In this document: piece after piece, positions 18,997 to 27,886 of the stretch | Position numbering within the stretch: the first letter of the stretch is position 1 | Layout: each line of letters starts with the position of its first letter | NCBI GenBank assembly: GCA_023415575.1 | Contig: JAEZKF010000006.1 | Coordinates: 1-63,804, forward strand | Reading direction: 5' to 3' | Source of the DNA: Bacillota bacterium | GTDB lineage: Bacteria > Bacillota > Clostridia > Oscillospirales > Ruminococcaceae | DNA: 63,804 nucleotides | Translations under genes and position numbers: made by a program | The notes under the pieces: generated by a model | What the model saw: the letters and a program-made list of their open reading frames with translations, nothing else | Told to the model about the DNA's origin: nothing | Database searches by the model: none

Positions 18997-19305
18997 ATGC
19001 AAGGGACAGTTTTTTTGGACAAGCTCGACGCAGAGCTGATGGAGGACATCCGCCTAACCTATGAGATTATCGAAACGCCGATTGCTCCTGCTGTTGCCGA
19101 GCTGGGGGAGGGAAGATTAAGTACATACGGCGTTTCGGTAACAAAGTTCTGCGCCGGGCAAACGGAGTCTGCGACCATCCCCGATATTTCCACCGATATT
19201 CGGGTTGTGCAGCGGCTCGTAGCATCTCTACAGCGCGGAAAGGTTACTCCGATTGCGTTATATGATGTGGTGGACGACTTTATGGCGCTACTGTTTTGGG
19301 AGTAA
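18997..19305 (+). CDS. Small conserved protein of unknown function (possibly DUF6514)
   Basis: The 102-aa acidic protein has the N-terminus MQGTVFLDKLDAEL. It contains a segment STYGVSVTK and a C-terminal VVDDFMALLFWE; there is no membrane segment, signal or Cys pair. GGAAGGAG lies 10 bases upstream of ATG 18997. It resembles in length and pattern the clostridial DUF6514 proteins, but I hold this loosely. It sits alone upstream of nrdR, which has its own start region. Confidence 0.6.
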   Translation: MQGTVFLDKLDAELMEDIRLTYEIIETPIAPAVAELGEGRLSTYGVSVTKFCAGQTESATIPDISTDIRVVQRLVASLQRGKVTPIALYDVVDDFMALLFWE

Positions 19306-19341
19306 CCTTGCAATTAAACCTGCTTTGTGCGTAATTTCTAG

Positions 19342-19370
19342 TTGTATTGACTTTTTTCGCATGGTATGAT
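19342..19370 (+). promoter_or_regulatory. Candidate nrdR promoter
   Basis: TTGTAT at 19342-19347, 17-base spacer, TATGAT at 19365-19370. Modest match to the sigma-A consensus, about 60 bases upstream of the nrdR start. Confidence 0.4.
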
Positions 19371-19433
19371 AAAGAGGATAGGTTGTGTCTGCTTTAGATC
19401 ATAGCGAGGAAAACAATATGGAGGGTAGACAAC

Positions 19434-19889
19434 ATGAGATGTCCTTTTTGCCTGTACGCAGAAAGCAAGGTAATCGATTCACGCCCCACCGATGAAGGAA
19501 AGAGTATTCGTCGAAGAAGAGAATGTCTAAAGTGCGGTAAGCGTTTTACCACCTATGAGATTGTGGAGACCCTGCCGCTAATTGTGATAAAGCGGGATAA
19601 ATCGCGTGAGCCGTTTGACCGCGATAAACTGATTAACAGTTTCTTGCGCGCATGTGAAAAGCGTACCGTTTCTATTGATATGATAGAATCAGCAGTCAAC
19701 GACATCGAGTCTACGCTGCAAAACTCCCTTGATAGGGAGGTTACTACCGAGCGCATCGGCGAGCTTGCCATGGAAAAGCTGCGCAGCATTGACGAGGTTG
19801 CGTATGTGCGTTTTGCTTCGGTTTACCGCCAGTTTGGCGACCTTACTACCTTTATGAACGAGCTAAAGGCTATGATGAAGGAAAAGTAA
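19434..19889 (+). CDS. nrdR: Transcriptional repressor NrdR
   Basis: NrdR represses ribonucleotide reductase genes by sensing ATP/dATP. The 151-aa protein has an N-terminal zinc ribbon (MRCPFC, then CLKCGKRFTTYE) and an ATP-cone domain (VIKRDKSREPFDRDKL onward). GGAGGG precedes ATG 19434. No nrd genes are in this window. A strong terminator follows. Confidence 0.97.
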   Translation: MRCPFCLYAESKVIDSRPTDEGKSIRRRRECLKCGKRFTTYEIVETLPLIVIKRDKSREPFDRDKLINSFLRACEKRTVSIDMIESAVNDIESTLQNSLDREVTTERIGELAMEKLRSIDEVAYVRFASVYRQFGDLTTFMNELKAMMKEK

Positions 19890-19953
19890 GAGACCGAACC
19901 GTAAATAATGACACAAAGTTTCCCGATTTTTACGGGGCAAAATAGAAGCGAGA

Positions 19954-19981
19954 GCGAACAACATTTTGTTGTTCGCTTTTT
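19954..19981 (+). terminator. Terminator after nrdR
   Basis: Stem GCGAACAACA/TGTTGTTCGC (19954-19963 with 19967-19976) and TTTTT. It also lies just beyond the 3' end of the convergent minus-strand gene. Confidence 0.88.
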
Positions 19982-20012
19982 CTTATTAAAAAGTCTCCGT
20001 ATACACTCTACG

Positions 20013-20393
20013 TTACAGGATGCAGTGCGGCATTGGCCGCTCGCTTTCCCACAGGTATACAATCATCTCACGGATTCGCGTAAGTTCCGCGTTAATCTCC
20101 GAATCCTCTTGACACGCAATGTATGGTGACAGCCTTGTGACCGATGCGGTCAGCTCATCGAGCTGATGACGGCGAAAGAACAGCCTGAGCGTTTTGTAAT
20201 GGCCATCCCAGTAATCATGAAGTTCCCTACTCTTTTCGTATGCATCCTCATAGTTTCCGCTTTCTATTTCAGCAAGGATTTCATCTGTATACTGAAACAG
20301 GGTGTCGCGCGTCCTGGCAAGTACAAAAAGCGAGTAGGTCGCCATGATGTAAATTGCGGCAATCAGCAGCAATGCAATGATTAAACGTTTCAT
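20013..20393 (-). CDS. DUF4363 family protein
   Basis: The 126-aa protein has one N-terminal membrane segment (MKRLIIALLLIAAIYIMATY) followed by a helical, charged domain (YTDEILAEIESGNYEDAYEK), the pattern of DUF4363. The start at 20393 uses AGAGGTTATG and lies one base past the stop of the DUF421 gene, so the two are translationally coupled. The two families occur together in clostridia; no molecular function is established that I know of. Confidence 0.72.
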   Translation of the reverse strand: MKRLIIALLLIAAIYIMATYSLFVLARTRDTLFQYTDEILAEIESGNYEDAYEKSRELHDYWDGHYKTLRLFFRRHQLDELTASVTRLSPYIACQEDSEINAELTRIREMIVYLWESERPMPHCIL

Positions 20394-20394
20394 A

Positions 20395-21069
20395 TCATAA
20401 CCTCTGCTTGGGAACGATGTAGACCGTCTGCGAGGAATCAACGGTCATGATAAAGATATCATCAGGCGAAAGCTTCCTGCTTGCCAGAGCCTGCCTAAGC
20501 CATGCCATATCCACCCCGCACATCCCAAGGGAGTTATCGATGATATTCCCGTCACTGATAACCAAAACCGGCAGAGGGTTTTCATCAACCGATAGATTAA
20601 GCTGCTCGGGAGTCGCTGCCTCTTTCTTTGCTTTTTTCAGCACCGAAACTGCTCCGCTGGTCTCCACAATCGCAAACTGCACATCCTCTATGGAGAAGAT
20701 GTTTTTTGCGCGCAGCTCCTCCATTAGGTCATCCACCGAAAAGCGCAGCTCACGCAAGGCCTTTTGGTCAATTACCCCATTGTTGATTACAATCTTGGCC
20801 TCGCCAGAGATAAACCGCCGAAACTTCAGACTCTTTAAGCACACCACAGAGATGATAATCTCAAACGAGACAAGGGTCAAAATGGGCACAGCACCCGCTA
20901 AGAGTGGAATACCCGTATCCTCAATCGGAAGGGACGCAATGTTGGAGATGAGGATGGTTACAACAAGCTCACTGGGCTGGAGTTCACCAAGCTGACGCTT
21001 GCCCATCAGCCTGAGTGAAAAGACAATGAGTATGTAGAGCAGTATGGTTCTAAAGAATACGACAAACAT
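20395..21069 (-). CDS. DUF421 (YetF/YdfS-type) membrane protein
   Basis: The 224-aa protein starts MFVVFFRTILLYIL, with the family landmark RLMGKRQLGELQPSELV and three N-terminal membrane segments, then a soluble domain with FSVDDLMEELR and IVETSGAVSVL. ATG 21069 is chosen because GGAGGGCGCTT sits directly upstream; an ATG at 21096 is in frame. B. subtilis relatives (YetF, YdfS) are linked to spore membrane proteins. It forms a two-gene unit with the DUF4363 gene. Confidence 0.85.
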   Translation of the reverse strand: MFVVFFRTILLYILIVFSLRLMGKRQLGELQPSELVVTILISNIASLPIEDTGIPLLAGAVPILTLVSFEIIISVVCLKSLKFRRFISGEAKIVINNGVIDQKALRELRFSVDDLMEELRAKNIFSIEDVQFAIVETSGAVSVLKKAKKEAATPEQLNLSVDENPLPVLVISDGNIIDNSLGMCGVDMAWLRQALASRKLSPDDIFIMTVDSSQTVYIVPKQRL

Positions 21070-21232
21070 AAGCGCCCTCCACGCAGGATTATACATAACA
21101 GGATTTCGTGTATAAAGCTAGTCAGCGGCTAAAGCAAAACCCGCTAACGACATATACAGTATCTGCTTTTTGCCCACTCTTATTCTGTAAAAACAGGCAC
21201 GAGCCGATTACGTACTTCATTTAAAAGCAATA

Positions 21233-21269
21233 GGGTTGCATCACAACAAACGTTGCGGGCAACCCTTTT
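21233..21269 (+). terminator. Hairpin with T tract, no assigned gene
   Basis: GGGTTGC (21233-21239) pairs with GCAACCC (21259-21265), followed by TTTT. No plus-strand gene lies upstream between here and the nrdR terminator, so it either insulates the next promoter or ends an unknown short transcript. The rest of 21070-21361 shows no other gene. Confidence 0.6.
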
Positions 21270-21296
21270 CTTATTTATATTATGAATAATAAATGA

Positions 21297-21325
21297 TTTA
21301 CCTGGCAGAAAGTATTGTGTATAAT
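21297..21325 (+). promoter_or_regulatory. Promoter of the sugar-sensing cassette
   Basis: TTTACC at 21297-21302, 17-base spacer, consensus TATAAT at 21320-21325, upstream of the four-gene cassette. Confidence 0.7.
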
Positions 21326-21361
21326 GAACATATACTAAAAGTTGCCACCGGGGAGAAAACC

Positions 21362-22357
21362 ATGAGAGTTATCTTTTCCATCATGATAGCCGCACTTGCT
21401 GCCCTTATCGTGATGCTCGCCTCGCTTTATATATCCGAAAACAGCCAATCTTCGGTCAAGCCGCCGGAGACTACACCGCGTTATCATGTGCAGCTCGTCA
21501 CCCAGAGCGGGAACGAGCACTTTTGGACGATGCTCAAAAAAGGCGCACAGAGCGCTGCGGCCGACAACAACATCTATGTGGAGTTTGTCGATATCGCCCA
21601 GCGGGATGTTGACCTCTCGGTGCAGGCGGTGGAGTACGCCATCTACGCGGGCGTGGATGGCATTGCCCTGCAGGCAGCCGACCTTGAGCGCACCGAGCAA
21701 ACGCTTGATACCGCAATCGAGGCGGGGCTTACGGTTTTGACCTTTGAAAACGACGTGTTCTTTGCTAAAAACGCGCCCACCGTCGGCTCAAACAGCTACG
21801 ACATCGGCTACGAGGCCGGAAAGATGGGCGCAACGGCCTGCGACGGAACGGCAAAGGTTGCGGTCTTAGTCGATGACGTTTCGGAGAAAGAGGGCAGCAG
21901 CCCTTATAAAAACGTCAAGCTGCAGGGAATGATGGAGGCGTTTTCGGAGCATAGAGCGATGGAGGTTGTAGGCGTATACACCATCAATGCCGGAATGTTC
22001 GATGTAGAAAAGGTCATCTTTCGTATCTTAGAGGAGCACCCTGAGGTAAGCCTGATTGTCTGCACGCAGGAGAAAAGCACGCCTGGTGTCGCCCAGATGG
22101 TAGTAGACGCAAACCGTGTTGGAGACATCAAGGTGGTTGGGTACGGGGCCATGCCGCAAACACTCGAATACATCGAGCGCGGCGTTATCTACGGCACCAT
22201 CTGCCCGAACGCGTATGAAATCGGGTATACCACCGTCACACAGCTTTATTCTATGCTAGAGGGCAAGCAGACCAGCGACTTTATTAACACCGACATCTTT
22301 GCAATCACCGCAGAGAATTTAGAGGAGTACAAGGCAGCGCTTAGCGCACAGGAATAG
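21362..22357 (+). CDS. Membrane-anchored periplasmic-binding-protein-type sugar sensor (XylFII-like)
   Basis: The 331-aa protein has an uncleaved-looking N-terminal membrane segment (residues about 4-26, no lipobox Cys) and then a type-1 periplasmic binding fold (QSGNEHFWTMLKKGAQ, GVDGIALQAADLE, NSYDIGYEAGKMG, VVGYGAMPQTL). ATG 21362 has GGGGAG upstream. It is followed at once by a YesM/LytS-type kinase and a YesN-type regulator. The known parallel is XylFII-LytS-YesN of Clostridium beijerinckii, where a membrane-anchored xylose-binding protein docks on the kinase. By analogy this should be the ligand sensor; the sugar is not evident. Confidence 0.78.
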   Translation: MRVIFSIMIAALAALIVMLASLYISENSQSSVKPPETTPRYHVQLVTQSGNEHFWTMLKKGAQSAAADNNIYVEFVDIAQRDVDLSVQAVEYAIYAGVDGIALQAADLERTEQTLDTAIEAGLTVLTFENDVFFAKNAPTVGSNSYDIGYEAGKMGATACDGTAKVAVLVDDVSEKEGSSPYKNVKLQGMMEAFSEHRAMEVVGVYTINAGMFDVEKVIFRILEEHPEVSLIVCTQEKSTPGVAQMVVDANRVGDIKVVGYGAMPQTLEYIERGVIYGTICPNAYEIGYTTVTQLYSMLEGKQTSDFINTDIFAITAENLEEYKAALSAQE

Positions 22358-22402
22358 TGGTCTGCCATAACAGGACGTAAGCGAAAGGCGCGGGAGACTA
22401 TC

Positions 22403-23923
22403 ATGAAACGGCTCATGAGCTTAAAATATCGAACCATACTCATATTGTTTTTCCTGTTCTCGGTGCTCATAGCATTCTTGGCAGGGCTTTATTCATACAT
22501 CTCTGCCCAGATACTGCTCGAGGACAGCGCCCAGCTTTTTAACAAGAACACCGAGCTTGCCGCCGTATACAAGGAGATTGGGGAGATTCAAGGTTCTATT
22601 GCAACCTATCTTTCCACCGCCAGCACGGACAGCCTTCTGGCCTTTTACGACCACACCACCAGCATCAGCAAGAGCGCAGACCGCCTGCTAACTAGCGCCG
22701 ATTATACCGAGCGCGGGGTTAAAATCAAAAACGTTGCCAATATGGTGAAGTATTACCTCCGCCTAGGCGAGGATACCGTCACCGCCCGAAGGGGGCGCAA
22801 TATCGACGTTTACACCGAAGGCTATGCCCAGACGGTAAAGGTCAACAGCTACATCATGCGCTATATTGAGGAGATCATGAGCGGCGACCTCATCGACAGT
22901 GCGGACAAGTTTGCGGCTATTAACAGCCGGTCGCAGAAGGCAACCCTGTTTAACAACATCCTCATAGCCGTTGTAGTGGGGTTTGTCACCTTTGCCATTG
23001 TGCTGTTCTCGATTCAGATTACAAAGCCAATCGGCCGACTTGCAAGCTATGCCGAGCAGATTGCAAACGGAAACTATGATGTTCAGATTGAGCCGATGAA
23101 CACAAGCGGTGAGATAACCGTGTTGTTTAACGTGTTCTCACTCATGGCAGCCAGCATCAAGCAGCGTGTGAGCGAACTAAGGGAAAAGCAGCGGCTTGAG
23201 AAGGTTGTACACGAGCAGAAGATGAACAACCTCAAGATTACAAACGCCCTGCGGGAGTCAGAGCTTTTGGCCCTGCAGTCGCAGGTAAACCCGCATTTTA
23301 TCTTCAACACCATCAACATCGGCGCGAAGATTGCCATGATGCAGGGCGATGACATCACCTGTACCTATTTGGAAAACGCAGCGGATGTGTTCCGTTACAA
23401 CCTCAAGGGGCTGGACTGCAATGCAACGCTGCGGGAGGAGATTGATAACGTCATCTCCTATATGCACCTGCTGACCACGCGCTTTGGCGATGCGGTTCAG
23501 TTTGAGCTTGATTGTCCCGAGGACCCGGCAATTCTTGGTACGGTGCTGCCGCGTATGACACTCCAGCCCATCGTGGAGAATGCCTACATCCACGGCATCG
23601 GCCCGCGGGAAGGCGGGGGCACCATCCGGCTGATTGTATCGGGCGATAAGGACTACACCTATGTCACCGTAAGCGATAACGGCGTAGGCATGTCGCAGGA
23701 AACCATCGACCGTCTGCTGCGGGAGGACGCAGAGGAGACCGTTCCCATGCGCCGCGCCCAGAAGGGGCACACCACCGGCATCGGGGTGGACAACGTGCTC
23801 AAGCGCCTGAGGCTGTTCTTCGGGCGCACCGACGTGATGCGCATTGAGTGCTCGGGCGGGGAGACAAGGGTGACTTTTGCGCTTCCCACCGCTTCACAGG
23901 AGGAGCAACATGGATCGCTATAA
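22403..23923 (+). CDS. Sensor histidine kinase, YesM/LytS type
   Basis: The 506-aa protein has a membrane segment at about 12-32, an extracytoplasmic region to about 185, a second segment near 188-210, then HAMP (TKPIGRLASYAEQIANGNYD), and the His_kinase domain with H298 in QSQVNPHFIFNT. The HATPase domain has VENAYIHGIG (N box), VSDNGVGM (G1) and TTGIGVDNV (G2). It overlaps the response regulator by 14 bases, so the pair is coupled. The extracytoplasmic part presumably contacts the preceding anchored binding protein. Confidence 0.92.
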   Translation: MKRLMSLKYRTILILFFLFSVLIAFLAGLYSYISAQILLEDSAQLFNKNTELAAVYKEIGEIQGSIATYLSTASTDSLLAFYDHTTSISKSADRLLTSADYTERGVKIKNVANMVKYYLRLGEDTVTARRGRNIDVYTEGYAQTVKVNSYIMRYIEEIMSGDLIDSADKFAAINSRSQKATLFNNILIAVVVGFVTFAIVLFSIQITKPIGRLASYAEQIANGNYDVQIEPMNTSGEITVLFNVFSLMAASIKQRVSELREKQRLEKVVHEQKMNNLKITNALRESELLALQSQVNPHFIFNTINIGAKIAMMQGDDITCTYLENAADVFRYNLKGLDCNATLREEIDNVISYMHLLTTRFGDAVQFELDCPEDPAILGTVLPRMTLQPIVENAYIHGIGPREGGGTIRLIVSGDKDYTYVTVSDNGVGMSQETIDRLLREDAEETVPMRRAQKGHTTGIGVDNVLKRLRLFFGRTDVMRIECSGGETRVTFALPTASQEEQHGSL

Positions 23924-25508
23924 GGTGTTGATTGTAGACGACGAACCCATTGCCATCGATTCGGTTGAGTATATCATAAAGGCTAGCTTTACTAACATCG
24001 ATGTTGCCGGCAAGGCGCGCTCGGGCAGGGAAGCGATTGAAAAGGCGCAAGCCGTATCACCGGACATCGTAATTATGGACATCAATATGCCCGGCATCAA
24101 CGGGCTTGAGGCGATGCGCAAGATTCGCGAAATAAACAAGGACGTGCGCTTGATTGTCGCAAGCGCCTTTGATTACTTTGACTACGCCGTAGAAGCCGTG
24201 GCCTTGTCGGTGGATGAATATCTGCTCAAGCCCGTCAGGCGCGAACGGCTGGTCGAGGCGCTGCAAAAGGTTATAAAAAAGATTGACGAAGCCCGCGACC
24301 GCGCAAGGCACGAGCTCGAGCTCCAAGAGCGGTTTCAGATGGTGCTGCCGGTGCTCGAAAACGGGTTTATCAACGCCATCTGTATGTACGACAGCAGCGA
24401 GCAGGATTTACACGCCTACACCCACCTGTTTGACTGCGAGGGTCAGAGCGGCTATGTCATGACCATCGAGTTCGGTGAAAAGAAGGGCGGGGAGGTGTCC
24501 GATAAGATTAGCGAAAACGTGCGCAACCACCGCCTTTATATCTCCTACCGCGATATTCTGAAATCAATCTGCCGCTGTATCGTAGGCCCCTTGATGCTTA
24601 ACCGCATCATCGTATTTGTGTTTGACGATGACAAGGCCAAAAATGATTCGTTTGAGCAAAAGCTGGCTGCAACATACGTCGCCCAGCGCTTTTATAACCA
24701 AGCGCAGGATATCTGCCCCGAGCTTTCCATCGGCATCGGCTCACGGTGCAGTGATATCTCGCAGAGCAAGCGGTCATATCACGAGTCACTGCGGGCCCTG
24801 CGCGTGGTGGATAACCGCAGCCCGGGACTGCCCGTTGTTCACATCGATGACGTAATGGACGACATGCCGGATGAAGAGATGGACGAGCTCTTTGAGCGCG
24901 GTGTGTATGCGGCCGCAACAGCCCAGAATGTCTCGGCAGCACTGCATGCCTTTGACGAGCTTTTACTTGAACTGAGCGGCACAAACCCCGATCTTGAGAT
25001 GCTCAAAAGCCGCATGGTGCTTTTGATGTCGGGCTTTGGCAGGCGTTTCGGCAGTGCGGTACGCAGCGTAAGCGCAGCGCTTGCGGATGTCATCGCGGCA
25101 AATGATGTTTCCGAGCTGCAGACGGTGTGCAAGCGTCACATCGAGGAGTTTATCACCCAAATTGCCTCAGGCAGACAAAAGCGCGTCAATGCTGTTGTGC
25201 ATAAGGCAGATGAGTTTATGTGTGAAAACTTCGACAAGGACATTGCCCTTGAGGACATTGCGCGCGCGGTAAACTTAAGCCCCTTTTACTTCAGCCGGTT
25301 TTATAAAGAGGAAACAGGCGTAAACTTTATAGAAAGGCTCACCGGCATCCGAATGGACAAGGCAAAGGAGCTGCTAGCCGACACCACCCTGTCCATCAAG
25401 GATGTTGCCCGCATGGTGGGGTACACCGACCCCAACTACTTTTCCAAGCTGTTTAAAAAGGTGGTCGGCACCACGGCGACCGAGTACAAGGACATATACG
25501 GAAAGTGA
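23910..25508 (+). CDS. Response regulator, YesN type (REC + AraC-family DNA-binding)
   Basis: The 532-aa protein starts MDRYKVLIVDDEPIA at ATG 23910, after AGGAGGAGCAAC. It has a receiver domain with acidic pair DD, phospho-acceptor D57 (VIMDINMPG) and Lys in LLKPVRR. The middle region of about 280 residues is not sharply assignable. A C-terminal AraC helix-turn-helix pair follows (DIALEDIARAVNLSPFYFSR and SIKDVARMVGYTDPNYFSK). It overlaps the kinase gene. Likely targets are sugar-uptake genes elsewhere, since no transporter permease is adjacent. Confidence 0.93.
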   Translation: MDRYKVLIVDDEPIAIDSVEYIIKASFTNIDVAGKARSGREAIEKAQAVSPDIVIMDINMPGINGLEAMRKIREINKDVRLIVASAFDYFDYAVEAVALSVDEYLLKPVRRERLVEALQKVIKKIDEARDRARHELELQERFQMVLPVLENGFINAICMYDSSEQDLHAYTHLFDCEGQSGYVMTIEFGEKKGGEVSDKISENVRNHRLYISYRDILKSICRCIVGPLMLNRIIVFVFDDDKAKNDSFEQKLAATYVAQRFYNQAQDICPELSIGIGSRCSDISQSKRSYHESLRALRVVDNRSPGLPVVHIDDVMDDMPDEEMDELFERGVYAAATAQNVSAALHAFDELLLELSGTNPDLEMLKSRMVLLMSGFGRRFGSAVRSVSAALADVIAANDVSELQTVCKRHIEEFITQIASGRQKRVNAVVHKADEFMCENFDKDIALEDIARAVNLSPFYFSRFYKEETGVNFIERLTGIRMDKAKELLADTTLSIKDVARMVGYTDPNYFSKLFKKVVGTTATEYKDIYGK

Positions 25509-25518
25509 GGGTTAACAG

Positions 25519-26586
25519 TTGAAACGATTGGTTTGCAGGAAAATATCGTTGGTTCTGATGCTTATTCTCCTTCTATCACTGCCGCTTGTCGGCGGTTGTG
25601 AGGAAGCAAACTCGGTGTCCAGCGAAGAATCACAGGATAAACCGCTCCTCGTTGGCTTTTCCCTCGCAACTCTCAAGGAAGACAGATGGCTGCGCGACAG
25701 GGATATCTTTATTGCCAAGGCAAAGCAGGCAGGTATAGAGGTCATCCTGTCCAACGCCAACAACGACAGCGACCTGCAGTTTTTGCAGGTGCGCGACATG
25801 GTCGCACAGAATATTGATATTTTAGTTATCATCCCGCATGACCGTGAGAAGGCGGCGGACTGCGTGGCGCTCGCCAAAAAGGCAGGTATCCCCGTAATCT
25901 CCTACGACCGGCTGATTAACAATGCAAACGTAGATGTTTACGTCTCCTTTGACAACGTCAAGGTGGGCCGCCTGCTGGGGGAAGGACTCACGAAAGCGGT
26001 GCCCAAGGGCGGGTATATCATCCTAAACGGCTCGCCGGACGACAACAACAGCCCCATGTTCCGGGAGGGGTATATGAGCGTGATTCAGCCCCTGGTAGAC
26101 AGCGGGGACATCAAGATTGTAGCCGAAACATGGGTGGACAACTGGCGGCGCGAAACATCCTATGAGTTTGTCACTCAGGCACTCAAGGATTATCCCGGTG
26201 AGGTGGATGCCATCTTAGCAGGAAATGACTCGCTGGCGTGGGGTGCGATTGATGCTCTGGCCGAAGCCCGTCTTGCTGAAAAGGTCAAGGTGGGTGGACA
26301 TGACGCCGACCTCGCCGCCTGTCAGCGCATTGTGGACGGAACGCAGATACTGACCATCTACAAGCCGATTCGTGACCTCGCCGAGGCGGCAGTGAACCTT
26401 TGCAAGAGCATTGCCGCGGGAGAGAAACCCAAAGGTGATACCATCATCTCTGACGGAACCTACGAGGTGCCGTATGTCATGATTGACGTTGTAGCCGTAA
26501 CGCGCGAAAACCTCGATGACACCGTAATCCGCGACGGCTTCCACCTAAAAGAGGATGTCTACCGCAGCACGAAGGTGGGCGAGTAG
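25519..26586 (+). CDS. Sugar-binding lipoprotein (XylF/xylose-type substrate-binding protein)
   Basis: The 355-aa protein starts at TTG 25519, with GTGAGGG upstream, 10 bases after the regulator. The signal peptide ends in a lipobox V-G-G-C (C27). The mature part is a type-1 periplasmic binding protein closest in pattern to D-xylose-binding XylF (LLVGFSLATLKEDRW, IDILVIIPHD, VISYDRLI, LAGNDSLAWGAIDAL). It is the fourth gene of the sensor cassette; ATPase and permease partners are absent, so it may feed a transporter encoded elsewhere or act in sensing. Confidence 0.88.
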   Translation: MKRLVCRKISLVLMLILLLSLPLVGGCEEANSVSSEESQDKPLLVGFSLATLKEDRWLRDRDIFIAKAKQAGIEVILSNANNDSDLQFLQVRDMVAQNIDILVIIPHDREKAADCVALAKKAGIPVISYDRLINNANVDVYVSFDNVKVGRLLGEGLTKAVPKGGYIILNGSPDDNNSPMFREGYMSVIQPLVDSGDIKIVAETWVDNWRRETSYEFVTQALKDYPGEVDAILAGNDSLAWGAIDALAEARLAEKVKVGGHDADLAACQRIVDGTQILTIYKPIRDLAEAAVNLCKSIAAGEKPKGDTIISDGTYEVPYVMIDVVAVTRENLDDTVIRDGFHLKEDVYRSTKVGE

Positions 26587-26602
26587 CTCATATCAAAACA
26601 AC

Positions 26603-26646
26603 AACACCGGGCAGATGCCTTATAAGGCATTTACCCGGTGTTTTCA
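26603..26646. terminator. Bidirectional terminator
   Basis: AACACCGGG (26603-26611) pairs with CCCGGTGTT (26634-26642), enclosing a second hairpin ATGCCTTATAAGGCAT. It lies between converging genes and is T-rich after the stem on the plus strand. Confidence 0.85.
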
Positions 26647-26654
26647 TTATCTAT

Positions 26655-27800
26655 TCAATATACAATCGCGCCGTAGCGTGCAGCTATCTGGGCTAGACGC
26701 TCGGGCGGGATAAAGCTCTGCGAATCCACCAGCGCACGGCCCTGATAATGCAATAGCGCCTGCTCAAGCGCCGCTTCGTCATCACAGTGAATGAGGATGG
26801 GAAGCGTCGCCATATGGGCATTTTCAGCCAGCAGGTGGGCATCGTCGATGCCGACTATCGAAACCGCAATTACATCAATTCCTATGAGGTCGGCTGTCTC
26901 CATGAGTGCCTCACTCATATCAAGCGTGCAGGAGAGCGGCTCGCTGATCTCAGGCGCCTGCGGGATAAAAAAGGCTTCCCTGTGGTTTGCGGCAAGCAGC
27001 TCATATTCGGGCTGCATCTTTTGCAAACGACCAAAGTCAAAGCCTTGTACCGTCTCCTTCATCGCAGTGATGTGTTCAGGTGTCACACCGTTGCGTCCGC
27101 CGATTATCTGTGCACCCGCCTCAAGGAGTAACTCGGTTTCTCCAGCCATGCTCCGGGGAGAAAGGTCATAAAGGTGCTCAAGTACCGGGTTGGGACAGCC
27201 CGCATCAGCGCGCGCAATCAGAGGAATAGAGGCATACGGATACAGGCGTTCCAAAGCAGGAATCAATGGCTTTGCCCCGCCCGACGCGGTTACGCCGAAG
27301 GCAGCCGCCCCCATGGCTTCGGCAACGATGAGTGCGGCAAGTACATCCGCATCACGTACGGCTGTGCGGCATTCATCGGCAACCTCCATAATCACAAACA
27401 CCTTCAAATCGAAGGGTCGGGCCGCAAACAAGGCAGCACGCAGGTCAGCGATGCCTGTAAACCCGTCCAGAATTACAAAAGAAAGGCCGGCGTCTGCATA
27501 CACGCGCATTTGGTCGCGGTAATGGGCAATCAGATGCTCAAAGGTGGTCGTGCCAAAGGGAACAAGCTCAAGATTAGAAGGCGGAATAAGTCCGCCAACA
27601 GGAACCCTGCCGCCAGCCACTGACACCGCAGCCTGCACAAGAGCTGAATCTGCGCAGGGCACAGTGATTGCGTCCGAGCCGCTTGAGATAAAATCTGCTG
27701 CAAGCTGCCCGAATCGTTCAGGGTCGGGGCTGCCTTGTCGGTCAAAGGCGGGGTGGTAGTCGCCATCCAGTAATAAGGGCCGTATATCGGGGATATCCAT
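26655..27800 (-). CDS. Homocysteine S-methyltransferase-like protein lacking the zinc ligands
   Basis: The 381-aa protein follows the homocysteine methyltransferase barrel: RPLLLDG near the start, GGLIPPSNLELVPFG, AGLSFVILDGF, and the C-terminal motif region GAQIIGGRNGVTPEH. In active members zinc is held by one Cys in G-x-N-C and two in G-G-C-C-G-T-T-P. Here these positions are Ala172, Arg236 and Asn237, so zinc-activated homocysteine chemistry looks impossible. After about residue 270 comes an extra region of about 110 residues. ATG 27800 gives the usual distance to LLLDG; ATG 27812 is an alternative. Its role is unknown: perhaps a regulatory or repurposed barrel. Confidence 0.75.
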   Translation of the reverse strand: MDIPDIRPLLLDGDYHPAFDRQGSPDPERFGQLAADFISSGSDAITVPCADSALVQAAVSVAGGRVPVGGLIPPSNLELVPFGTTTFEHLIAHYRDQMRVYADAGLSFVILDGFTGIADLRAALFAARPFDLKVFVIMEVADECRTAVRDADVLAALIVAEAMGAAAFGVTASGGAKPLIPALERLYPYASIPLIARADAGCPNPVLEHLYDLSPRSMAGETELLLEAGAQIIGGRNGVTPEHITAMKETVQGFDFGRLQKMQPEYELLAANHREAFFIPQAPEISEPLSCTLDMSEALMETADLIGIDVIAVSIVGIDDAHLLAENAHMATLPILIHCDDEAALEQALLHYQGRALVDSQSFIPPERLAQIAARYGAIVY

Positions 27801-27886
27801 TTCGCTTACCATTACCTCCGTCACGCGGTTTTGGGTTTTACACCATAACAACAGCGCTTCACAGTGTGGTCAAGTCCAAAACAGAG

